Shown here one piece after another: positions 15,007-22,185 of a DNA stretch of 64,000 nucleotides. The notes below the pieces were generated by a model. The model saw only the letters and a list, made by a program, of their open reading frames with translations, did not search any database and was not told the origin of the DNA. The stretch is from positions 105,202-169,201 of the forward strand of contig JAKASQ010000001.1 in assembly GCA_021828195.1 (NCBI GenBank). The letters run 5' to 3'. The first letter of the stretch is position 1, and each line of letters starts with the position of its first letter. The position numbers and the translations under genes are program-made. Origin of the DNA: Thermoplasmata archaeon. GTDB lineage: Archaea; Thermoplasmatota; Thermoplasmata; Lutacidiplasmatales; UBA184.

Positions 15007-15972
15007 ATGAGCACAGAGCTATTTGCCGCCGGGCCGTACGCCTTTCGTTGGATCATGGCGCATTCCGAAGAGCTCACGGGAAGGTCTCCCGAGATCAAGC
15101 GAGTCTTGGTAACAGGGGCGACGGGACAGCAGGGAGGGGCCCTCGCGCGCATCCTTCTTCGGCGCGGTCATCACGTAAGGGCCCTGACTCGAAAGCCTGA
15201 GGGCATCGCCGCTACCGAACTGAAGCGAGGAGGAGCCGACGTGATCACCGGGGACCTCGGGGATCGCGCCTCGGTCGAACGGGCCGCGAAGGGCGTCGAC
15301 GTGGCGTACATCGTGGCGACTCCCTATGAACAGGGCACGGCCGCCGAGACTCGATTCGCTACGAACGGCGTCGACGCAGCGCACCACAGCGGAGTCCCGT
15401 ACATCGTCTACTCCTCAGTGAGCGACGCTGATCGGAAGACGGGTATCCCCCACTTTGACAGCAAGGCCAGTGTGGAGACGCATCTCAAGGAACTGGGTAC
15501 CGACTACTCCATCGTGGCGCCGGTGTTCTTCATGGAGAACTTGTTCGCACCGTGGATCACCACGGGTTTCGCGAAAGGAATCCTCGCGACGGGAATGGCT
15601 ACCGACCGAAAGTTGCAGCTCATCTCGCTACCGGAGGTCGGGGAGTTCACGACGCTCGCCGTGGAGCAACCGAGTGCCTTCCGGGGAAAGCGAATCAACA
15701 TCGCCTCCGACGAACTTACCATGCCCGAGATCGCCCGACGGATCTCGGAGGCCGCCGGAGAGCAACTGGCGTACTACCCGGTTCCCCTGGAGGAGATGCG
15801 ACAGCAGAACGAGGATTTCGCGAAGATGTTCGACTGGTTCAATCGGGTCGGCTACAGCGTCGACATCCCGAAGCTGAAGCAGGAGTACCCGCAGGTCCAC
15901 TGGACCTCGTTCCAAGCATGGGCCAAGACCCAGAACTGGTCACGGGTCCTACCGCCGTCCACGAAGGTGTGA
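15007..15972 (+). CDS. NmrA-like NAD(P)-binding protein (atypical short-chain dehydrogenase)
   Basis: From the ATG at 15007 the protein has 321 aa; the longer ORF adds non-coding-looking sequence. A Rossmann core begins about 35 residues in (VLVTGATGQQGGALARILLR). It is followed by TRKPEGIAATELKRGGADVI and GDLGDRASVERAAKGVDVAY, then the NmrA-type segment YIVYSSVSDADRKTGIPHF and VAPVFFMENLFAPW. NmrA/HSCARG proteins either sense NADP(H) or reduce quinones or isoflavones. A Met at residue 17 (MAHSEEL) is an alternative start. It stands alone on this strand before the SDR gene. Confidence 0.85.
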   Translation: MSTELFAAGPYAFRWIMAHSEELTGRSPEIKRVLVTGATGQQGGALARILLRRGHHVRALTRKPEGIAATELKRGGADVITGDLGDRASVERAAKGVDVAYIVATPYEQGTAAETRFATNGVDAAHHSGVPYIVYSSVSDADRKTGIPHFDSKASVETHLKELGTDYSIVAPVFFMENLFAPWITTGFAKGILATGMATDRKLQLISLPEVGEFTTLAVEQPSAFRGKRINIASDELTMPEIARRISEAAGEQLAYYPVPLEEMRQQNEDFAKMFDWFNRVGYSVDIPKLKQEYPQVHWTSFQAWAKTQNWSRVLPPSTKV

Positions 15973-16245
15973 CGGGTCCGGCGAATAGCGTCTGAATAGA
16001 AGGAAAGGGGTAGGATTCGAATCGACGGGTGCGCGATGCCGACTGCGGGGCACTCTTCATCCTCAAGGAGCGCGTTACTAGGGTTCTTGAATCCACTTCC
16101 ACCGGGGACTGACAGCTCTCCCCTTGAACCCTAAGTCCGACCGAGTTCCGGAACAACCCTTCGCATCGCGTTGGGCCCCCACGTTCGATGCGTGCTAGAT
16201 CCGCTCCGGCGACCCGAACGCGTGCGAATTCAAGCTGACCTCGCC
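15973..16245. other. Intergenic region between NmrA-like and SDR genes
   Basis: No coding sequence is supported here. The minus strand contains a short tRNA 3'-end-like string (TTCGAATCCTACCCC near 16005-16025), but no full cloverleaf can be built around it. The region ends in the TATA-like element of the SDR gene. Confidence 0.35.
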
Positions 16246-16253
16246 CATATATT
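16246..16253 (+). promoter_or_regulatory. TATA-like box for the SDR gene
   Basis: The sequence catatatt lies 32-38 nt upstream of the ATG at 16285 and is the only AT-rich octamer nearby. Its position supports that start. Confidence 0.45.
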
Positions 16254-16284
16254 CTCCTCCGACAATCCAGACACTGGTGTGTTC

Positions 16285-17079
16285 ATGAAGACCTGGGGGG
16301 AAATGTTCGACTTCAAAGGCCGCGTGGCGATCGTTACCGGTGGGGCGATGGGGATCGGCGAAGGCATCGCGCGACGGTTCGCCGAACAGGGGGCCACGGT
16401 CGTCCTCGCCGATGTCGACGAGAGTAAGGGGAACGAGGTCGTACGCGATCTCGCCCGCTCGGGCGGAGGGGAGCCACTCTTCGTGCGGACGGACATCCGT
16501 GATGTTGTCCAAGCCGAACGGCTGGTCCAGACTACCGTGGCGGAACGAGGGCGACTCGATGTTCTGATCAACAACGCCGGCGTCTTCCCAGTCGCTCCCG
16601 CGATGACCACAACTCCCGAGCTCTGGAACCGCGTGCTGGAAGTGAACCTACGAGGTCCGTTCTTCCTGACGCAAGCGGCCGCTCGTCAGATGAAGAGCCA
16701 GGGAACGGGGGGCAGCGTCGTCAACATCGCCTCCATCGACTCGCTCCATCCAACCGGCCAGCTCGCCGCCTACGATGCGTCGAAAGGCGGGTTGAGAATG
16801 CTGACGCGCTCCCTCGCGCTCGAACTCTCGCCGCTCGGCATCCGCGTCAACGCGATCGCGCCCGGGTCGATCGCAACGCCAGGAGCCGCAGCGGCGAGCG
16901 CCGGGGCGAGCGCCTCCGATGTGACCAAGATGCTCGAGGCGTTCACCGCCCGAACTCCGCTCCGACGGATGGGCGAGCCGGACGACATCGCCTGCGCCGC
17001 CCTGTTCCTGGCGAGCCGAGCGGCGAGCTACGTCACCGGTGTCACGCTCGTGGTGGACGGCGGGTATCTCCTCTCCTAG
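16285..17079 (+). CDS. Short-chain dehydrogenase/reductase (SDR)
   Basis: This is a 264-aa classical SDR. It has the cofactor motif VTGGAMGIGEGIARRF, NNAGVFP, the catalytic Ser in VNIASIDS, YDASKGGLRML with the YxxxK pair, and the C-terminal segment YVTGVTLVVDGGY. The Asp after the second strand (VLADVDESKG) suggests a preference for NAD over NADP. The start was chosen because a TATA box sits about 35 nt upstream and the domain begins within 15 residues. The substrate is unknown. Confidence 0.88.
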   Translation: MKTWGEMFDFKGRVAIVTGGAMGIGEGIARRFAEQGATVVLADVDESKGNEVVRDLARSGGGEPLFVRTDIRDVVQAERLVQTTVAERGRLDVLINNAGVFPVAPAMTTTPELWNRVLEVNLRGPFFLTQAAARQMKSQGTGGSVVNIASIDSLHPTGQLAAYDASKGGLRMLTRSLALELSPLGIRVNAIAPGSIATPGAAAASAGASASDVTKMLEAFTARTPLRRMGEPDDIACAALFLASRAASYVTGVTLVVDGGYLLS

Positions 17080-17295
17080 ATTCCAGGGGCCCATCCCGAT
17101 TCTGGCCCGAGGAGATCCCTTCGCGGCAGGAAGGGCGTGTCCCACTCCGGCCGAAGCGACATCGCCCAAGCACCCGCCCAGGTCCGACGGCTCCACGGTT
17201 TAAGATCTGGTGCAGGGTTCGCATCCAGACCCCCGAACGGATTGGGCTCGAGCGCCGGAGCAAAGACTTACGTCCAACCGCTGCTCGCATCGTCG

Positions 17296-17739
17296 ATGGC
17301 CCGGAACCTCTGCGCAGAGGTGTGCGTCGGAGCCGCCATCTTTCGCGGTCCGGAACTCCTCCTCATTCGGCGACGCACGGATCTGAGAGCCTTTCCCGGC
17401 ACTTGGGACATCCCCGGAGGACACGTCGAGCAGGGGGAATCCATCCCGGGAGCGCTTCGGCGAGAGGTTACCGAGGAGACCGGATTGTCCATTCGATTGG
17501 GCACTCCATTCCACTCGGGGCTGTTTGACTACCCTGTCGGGTGGGGTCGGTCGGTCCCGACCATTGAAGTCGACTTCCTCTGCACGCCCCGGACTAGCGC
17601 GCGGCCGCGACTGAATCCCGCAGAGCACACCGAATTCGCGTGGGTCAGCGAGGATGGCGCTCCGGAATACCCCACTACGGAGCGGCTGACGAGGATCATC
17701 CGCGCCGCGTTCTCAACGAAGTCGGGATCCCGAAGTTGA
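17296..17739 (+). CDS. Nudix hydrolase
   Basis: From the ATG at 17296 the protein has 147 aa. The Nudix box is exact (GHVEQGESIPGALRREVTEE followed by TGL), and the preceding strand (LLLIRRRTDLRAFPGTWDIP) places it in the MutT/NUDT-like group that hydrolyses nucleoside diphosphates linked to another moiety. The longer ORF from 17137 adds about 50 residues without homology. The substrate is unknown; possibilities are oxidised dNTPs, NDP-sugars or isopentenyl-type diphosphates. Confidence 0.85.
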   Translation: MARNLCAEVCVGAAIFRGPELLLIRRRTDLRAFPGTWDIPGGHVEQGESIPGALRREVTEETGLSIRLGTPFHSGLFDYPVGWGRSVPTIEVDFLCTPRTSARPRLNPAEHTEFAWVSEDGAPEYPTTERLTRIIRAAFSTKSGSRS

Positions 17740-17757
17740 CGCGGGACGGACCTCATC

Positions 17758-17982
17758 GTGGTGGACGTCACCGATTGCGCATTCGCCGCCTCGATACGGG
17801 AACTCGAAGCGCACTCGGTGGTCCCGGCTTTCCTCGATAAACTGACGACCATTGGGACAGCGCTCGACCACAGCCTGGTGGACGTTCTCTGCCATCGGCT
17901 CGCCCCGCGGTTCAGCGTCCCGAAGGTCGAGGCACGGGTCGATCCGCTACAGACCGCCGATCCGCCCAACCGCCGGACCTAA
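17758..17982 (+). CDS. Hypothetical 74-aa protein
   Basis: This short ORF has a GTG start and strong GC preference at the third codon position. Residues 10-50 are helix-compatible (SIRELEAHSVVPAFLDKLTT). No family was recognised. It follows the Nudix gene by 18 bp and could be co-transcribed. Overlapping ORFs on the other strand are of lower quality. Confidence 0.35.
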   Translation: MVDVTDCAFAASIRELEAHSVVPAFLDKLTTIGTALDHSLVDVLCHRLAPRFSVPKVEARVDPLQTADPPNRRT

Positions 17983-18009
17983 GCCCGCCGGATCTGGTTC
18001 CTCGGCCCC

Positions 18010-18963
18010 TCATCGTCCAGAGGGTGGCTTCGGCCGGGCCAACTCGAGCTGGTACGCACGCGCGACATTCCCCGGGAACATGAACGCAAAGCGCCAGCTC
18101 CGGTACCGTTCGGGGATGCGGACCTGGCTTGCCTCCTCGATGGAAAGACCCTGTCGGACCGCTCGAACGGCCATTCGATCGAGATCAGCAAGGTAACGCG
18201 ACACCACCCGAAGCGTGCTTCCCGGGCCCATCGGGCCGTGACCGGGGAGCACCTGCTGGGGGCGGAGCCCCTGCATCCGGCGCAGGATTCGCACCCAGCT
18301 ATCGGGCCAGCCATCGCCTACCGATGGGTGGAGACCGACCATGGCAAGATCCCCCGCGAAGAGGATTCGCTCGTCCGGCAGGTATCCGAAGACATCGCTC
18401 GGGGAATGGCCTCCCCCGTACGTGAGGAGGTGCAGGGAGCGACGAGATCCTTCGAGGACGAGCTGCTCGTCGAACGTAACCTCCGGGGGAACAATCCGCG
18501 GGGGATTGGGCGATTCGAGGACTCCGCGAAACCACGCGCGCACGCGGGGACGGTCGGCCGGAGCGATGGGGGACTTCGATCCATCCATCGACTTCAGCTC
18601 CTTGGGGAACTCGCGGCGACATTCAGCGAATTGGTTCCGGCTCTTGCGGAGCACCACTTCCCGAACCTTCCGGGAGGAGACCACACGTCCGCCGTCGAAC
18701 GCGGAGTTTCCCCAGATGTGGTCACCGTGCCAGTGGCTGTTGACGACCCAATCGGGTTTCCGCCCCGTGCATCGCTCGGCGGCACGAGCCAAATCAGCGC
18801 CGGCCATCGGGGTCAGCATCGAATCGAATACGACGGTGCGGCCCCCAAGGTCTACGATCCCAGCGTTGCAGAGCCCGTAGCCGTTCGTACGGGCGATCGC
18901 GGCGTAGATTCCGGGTCGGAGCTTCTCGATACGGAAGTGGGGGCTGGCGCGTACTGCTCGCAT
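18010..18963 (-). CDS. MBL-fold metallohydrolase (intact paralogue)
   Basis: This 317-aa metallo-beta-lactamase-fold protein has the motif NSHWHGDHIWGN (HxHxDH), the later metal ligands in TYGGGHSPSDVFGYLPDERI and LFAGDLAMVG, and LPGHGPMGPG. The order of motifs and C-terminal ending (RYRSWRFAFMFPGNVARAYQ) match the broken gene at 12613-13542, so the two are paralogues about 5 kb apart. No signal peptide is seen. Members include glyoxalase II-like hydrolases, lactonases and persulfide dioxygenases; the substrate is not evident. Confidence 0.85.
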   Translation of the reverse strand: MRAVRASPHFRIEKLRPGIYAAIARTNGYGLCNAGIVDLGGRTVVFDSMLTPMAGADLARAAERCTGRKPDWVVNSHWHGDHIWGNSAFDGGRVVSSRKVREVVLRKSRNQFAECRREFPKELKSMDGSKSPIAPADRPRVRAWFRGVLESPNPPRIVPPEVTFDEQLVLEGSRRSLHLLTYGGGHSPSDVFGYLPDERILFAGDLAMVGLHPSVGDGWPDSWVRILRRMQGLRPQQVLPGHGPMGPGSTLRVVSRYLADLDRMAVRAVRQGLSIEEASQVRIPERYRSWRFAFMFPGNVARAYQLELARPKPPSGR

Positions 18964-19175
18964 GAAGCCTGCACGTCACTCGATACTTAGACCTCTAGCG
19001 AGCGCGCTCTGAAGTTCGAGGGGACCGGGCTTCGAGCGGATTCCCGAGCGCGGTGAGCTGCGTGCCCTCGGTCCGGCGGATCCAGTTGCGACCCGGCGGT
19101 AGAGCCATTTCCCGCGAACTTGGACTGCTCCGCCGGAAGGGAAGGCTCTTCTACACCCCTGGTCATGCTGAACCG

Positions 19176-19496
19176 ATGACAGACAGCAAGCCCGCCACGC
19201 CAATCTCCCAACTGAAGGCCAATCAGACGGCCACGGTCCACGCGACCGTCAAGTCCTTGGAAGCCACTCGCGAGATCCCCAGCAACGACGGAAGCACGCG
19301 CAAGGTGCGCAACGCCAACCTCAAGGACCAGAGCGGCGAGATCGTCTTCACGCTGTGGGCCGGCGAGGTCGACATGGTCCAGGAAGGCGACCACGTAATG
19401 ATCACCGATGGGTGGGTCAAGGACTACAAGGGCAAGCCCCAGATCTCCCTCGGACGCTCGGGCAAACTCACCAAGGTCCCGAACGCCCCCGCGTAA
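19176..19496 (+). CDS. Single OB-fold nucleic-acid-binding protein (archaeal SSB/RPA-like)
   Basis: This 106-aa protein is essentially one OB fold: ISQLKANQTATVHATVKSLE, then RNANLKDQSGEIVFTLWAGE, then GDHVMITDGWVKDYKGKPQI. This is the pattern of archaeal RPA-type single-stranded DNA-binding domains (tDSTG then W). It lacks the acidic C-terminal tail of crenarchaeal SSB and any zinc finger, so it may be an accessory SSB or a tRNA/RNA-binding OB protein. The start used is the Met of MTDSKPA; upstream ORF sequence is not domain-like. Confidence 0.83.
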   Translation: MTDSKPATPISQLKANQTATVHATVKSLEATREIPSNDGSTRKVRNANLKDQSGEIVFTLWAGEVDMVQEGDHVMITDGWVKDYKGKPQISLGRSGKLTKVPNAPA

Positions 19497-19642
19497 GCGG
19501 GCGATCGTCGATTCGGGTACTGCCGCACGGTGCGGTTCGCGCTGGCGGCAGGAGACGGATTCCCTTAGCGTAGCTGCCCGGCCACGGGCCGTACCTAGCG
19601 CGAGCGCGAGTTTAAGCGGGTGGCAAGCTCTCTCTCTCTTCG

Positions 19643-19771
19643 ATGACCGACAAGTGCGAGTACTGCGGAGATTCCCTCGCCGACGATTGGGTTGCCTGCC
19701 CGAAATGTGGGAAACCGAAGTACGGCGGAAAGCCCCTCGTGGAGATCGTCCCCAAGGAAGAGAAGCGCTAG
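19643..19771 (+). CDS. 42-aa zinc-ribbon protein
   Basis: This gene is too short for the ORF track. The ATG at 19643 opens MTDKCEYCGDSLADDWVACP then KCGKPKYGGKP, with two CxxC pairs spaced for one zinc ribbon, and an acidic/basic tail VEIVPKEEKR before TAG. Small free-standing zinc ribbons of this sort are common in Thermoplasmatota and may act in RNA or protein contacts. Codon use is typical of the genome. It lies between the OB-fold gene and the lysine-rich peptide on the same strand. Confidence 0.7.
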   Translation: MTDKCEYCGDSLADDWVACPKCGKPKYGGKPLVEIVPKEEKR

Positions 19772-20018
19772 GTCGCGTTACCAGGGTGAGTATTCAGCCG
19801 GGCCCATCGCGTCGCGCGCCGGTGCGACGGTCCTAGCATGCACAGGTTATCCTCGGAGCGAACGACCCGGTTCGTCGCCATCGTGCGATCGTTTCGACCG
19901 AGTCTCACGCCCGACACGAGCCGCCGTTCTGCTCCCGAAACGCACCGAAGATTGCAATGGACTCGTGAAATCGTGCGAAGCAAGACATAAAGAGCGAGCT
20001 GGTGGATGGGGATTGAGT

Positions 20019-20099
20019 ATGCCGAAGGCGAAGGCCGGGAAGAAGGGCGCGAAGAAGGGAAAGAAGACCGCGAGGAAAGGAAAGAAGAGTCGCCGCTAG
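20019..20099 (+). CDS. 26-aa lysine/arginine-rich peptide, possible nucleoid or RNA-binding peptide
   Basis: The ATG at 20019 encodes MPKAKAGKKGAKKGKKTARK then GKKSRR, with more than half the residues basic, resembling the tail of histone H1 or an extreme ribosomal-protein tail. A purine-rich ggtggatgggg lies 8-18 nt upstream, and a strong hairpin follows 17 bp after the stop. Those two flanks make it look like an independent short gene rather than chance. The function is unknown; nucleic-acid compaction is the obvious guess. Confidence 0.5.
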   Translation: MPKAKAGKKGAKKGKKTARKGKKSRR

Positions 20100-20115
20100 G
20101 CGATTGACCTTTCCC

Positions 20116-20142
20116 CGGCCCCACCCCACTTGGGTGGGGCCG
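20116..20142 (+). terminator. Strong GC-rich hairpin after the lysine-rich gene
   Basis: CGGCCCCACCC-CACTT-GGGTGGGGCCG is a perfect 11-bp stem with a 5-nt loop. There is no T-run after it, so intrinsic archaeal termination is not certain. It could instead stabilise the 3' end of the short transcript. Confidence 0.45.
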
Positions 20143-20286
20143 CCACATACCCCTTCGCGTCCCCCAACACGGCCGAGAAAAGTCGATCGGAACCGCTCTG
20201 AAGCGTTCTACGCGTTCCGCCGGGACCTACATCCAATCACCGCGTCGCGGAGCCCCAGCTGAGACGCGCCCTAGGGGGCTCGCCCT

Positions 20287-20586
20287 CTAGGGTGGGACGG
20301 CCGGGAGGGGCTTGCCGCAGGATCGGCAGAAGCCGGCCTGCTTCGAGTTCGAGGTCCCGCACGCCGGGCAGAAGCGCTCGCCACCGGCCGTCGCCGGGAG
20401 CGGAGCCACCGGCGGAGGAGCGGTCGCATACGTCTGGAACTCCTGTACCGGCACCTTCTCGCGCGTGAAGTAGTAGATGATCGCAATCGGCCAGCAGAGG
20501 ATGATCAGGACGACCAGAATCCAGAGCGTGTACTTGCGCTTGTATTGAACGGGGCCCCCAACCATGGTGGTCTGACCGGTCGCCAT
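20287..20586 (-). CDS. Membrane protein with C-terminal zinc ribbon
   Basis: With the Met of MATGQTTMVGG as start, the protein has 99 aa. It comprises a short cytosolic N-terminus, one transmembrane helix (YTLWILVVLIILCWPIAIIYYF), a Pro/Ala linker, and a zinc ribbon (FCPACGTSNSKQAGFCRSCG). The ORF in the track starts further upstream, inside the promoter region of the O-methyltransferase. DUF-type tail-anchored zinc ribbons of this kind are frequent in archaea. No function can be assigned. Confidence 0.75.
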   Translation of the reverse strand: MATGQTTMVGGPVQYKRKYTLWILVVLIILCWPIAIIYYFTREKVPVQEFQTYATAPPPVAPLPATAGGERFCPACGTSNSKQAGFCRSCGKPLPAVPP

Positions 20587-20710
20587 TGGACGGGCGTATC
20601 CGTAGGGGGTTATAGACTCAGCGGCCGGGCCGCACCCGTGGATCTTCGCAGCGAACCCAGGTTCCGGCTTCGTGATGAGGCCCGCGGGCGTGCTCCCGGT
20701 CGAGGCTACC

Positions 20711-21385
20711 ATGGCCATCGATCAGTGGACCGAGGTCGACGATTACATCTCGAACCTCCTCGTCGCATCGGATTCCGTACTCGAGCAGGCGCTCATCGAC
20801 AGCCGCATGGCCGGGTTGCCGCCCATCCATGTCTCACCGAATCAGGGGAAGCTGCTCCAGATCCTGGCACGCGCGCTGAGGGCACGCTCGATCCTCGAGA
20901 TTGGGACGCTCGGTGGGTACAGCGCGATCTGGACGGGACGCGCCCTACCGGCGGACGGGCATCTGATCACGCTGGAAGCGAACCCGCTCCACGCCGAGGT
21001 CGCGCGGACCAACATCGGGCGAGCGGGCCTGAATCACATCGTGAGCGTCCGTCCTGGAAAGGCGCTCGATACGCTCCCGGTACTGGCCGAGGAGAAGCTC
21101 GGGCCGTTCGACCTGACGTTCATCGATGCCGACAAGCCCAACAATCCCGGCTACTTCGAATGGGCGCTCAAGCTCTCGCATCGCGGCCGCGTGATCGTTG
21201 TCAACAATGTCGTGCGCAACGGGGCCGTCCAGGATCCGAACTCCTCGGACCCCAACGCGCTCGGCGTGCGACGCATGAACGATCTCATCGCCACGGAGCC
21301 TTGAGTGAGCGCCACCGCCACCCAGACCGGCGGCAGTGAGGGTTACGACGGCTTCGCGGTCATCCTCGTCGTCGACGACCTATAG
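20711..21385 (+). pseudogene. Class I SAM-dependent O-methyltransferase gene with in-frame TGA near its 3' end
   Basis: The ORF from 20711 (MAIDQWTEVDDY) is an O-methyltransferase of the catechol/caffeoyl-CoA OMT family: ILEIGTLGGYSAIWTGRALP for SAM, then DLTFIDADKPNNPGYFEWAL and VNNVVRNGAV. It stops with TGA at 21302-21304 after LIATEP. The same frame continues VSATATQTGGSEGYDGFAVI then LVVDDL before TAG at 21383, and this matches the family's usual ending (EPRVSATxxQTVGxKGYDGFxLAxV). A single CGA to TGA change would explain it. The shortened 197-aa product would lack the last beta-strand pair. The next gene starts directly at the following base. Confidence 0.8.
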
Positions 21386-22150
21386 ATGGCCCGATCAGAA
21401 GATCCTCTGTCGGCCCCGTCCGAGGTTCCCGGGCCGGCCGCGAGGCACGCTGCAGCCGTCCTGTGGACCGGCGGCAAAGACTCGGCGCTCGCCCTGCACA
21501 TCGCCGCACGCCTCGCGAGGGTCCGCATCGACCGCCTCGTGACATTCGCACCACCTCGAGCTCGGTTCCGTGCGCATCCCCTCGAGGTCGTGAGACTTCA
21601 AGCTCAGGCTCTCGCTCTGCCGCATCAGACCATCGTGATCCGCAAGCCGTACCGGGCCTCCTACGAGCGAGCACTTGGCCAACTCCAGGCCGACGGGATT
21701 GAAACCCTGGTCACCGGCGACATCGACCGGGTGGGTGGTGCGCCGAACTGGATCGCCGAGCGCGCTCGGCCCTTCAATCTCGAGATTTTCGCACCGCTCT
21801 GGCAGCGGTCACGAACCGGGATCCTGCGGGCCCTCACCCGATCTCGTTTCGAGGCGATCGTCTCGTGCGTGGACAATTCGAAGCTGGGACCGGAGTGGCT
21901 GGGCCGGAGGCTCGACCCGGAAGCGCTGCGCGACCTCCGAGGTTTGTCGCGCTCGGCCGGGATTGACCCGGCCGGCGAACAAGGCGAGTACCATACGATC
22001 ACGCTCGATGCCCCGATGTTCCGGAAGCGTCTCGTCGTGCGGAGCTGGACACCGAGCCGATCCGGACCGTGGTCGTACATGAGGATTCGCGAGCTCGCGC
22101 TCGTCGATAGGCATTCTCCCGGGCCCGGGCGCGCCCAGTTACGTGTGTGA
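21386..22150 (+). CDS. Dph6-like ATP-binding amidase (diphthine--ammonia ligase family)
   Basis: This 254-aa protein belongs to the adenine-nucleotide alpha-hydrolase/ATP-pyrophosphatase family. The PP-loop reads LWTGGKDSALALHIA, and the family-specific motif GEQGEYHT is present about residue 205. Dph6 amidates diphthine to diphthamide on elongation factor 2. The ATG follows the TAG of the O-methyltransferase frame with no gap (TAGATG), so the two were probably one transcription unit. The C-terminal RidA-like domains of eukaryotic Dph6 are absent, as in archaea. A plain ATPase of the same superfamily cannot be excluded. Confidence 0.8.
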   Translation: MARSEDPLSAPSEVPGPAARHAAAVLWTGGKDSALALHIAARLARVRIDRLVTFAPPRARFRAHPLEVVRLQAQALALPHQTIVIRKPYRASYERALGQLQADGIETLVTGDIDRVGGAPNWIAERARPFNLEIFAPLWQRSRTGILRALTRSRFEAIVSCVDNSKLGPEWLGRRLDPEALRDLRGLSRSAGIDPAGEQGEYHTITLDAPMFRKRLVVRSWTPSRSGPWSYMRIRELALVDRHSPGPGRAQLRV

Positions 22151-22185
22151 GGCTTGGAGTCCGTCCTAGCCCGTCTCCATGTTGT

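Noticed and set aside
16003-16097. Possible tRNA gene on the minus strand (TTCGAATCCTACCCC plus a shadow ORF with RRFESYPF)
   Set aside because: The 5' half of the T stem does not pair, no matching acceptor 5' strand lies at the right distance, and no anticodon arm could be fitted. At most it is a tRNA 3'-end fragment.
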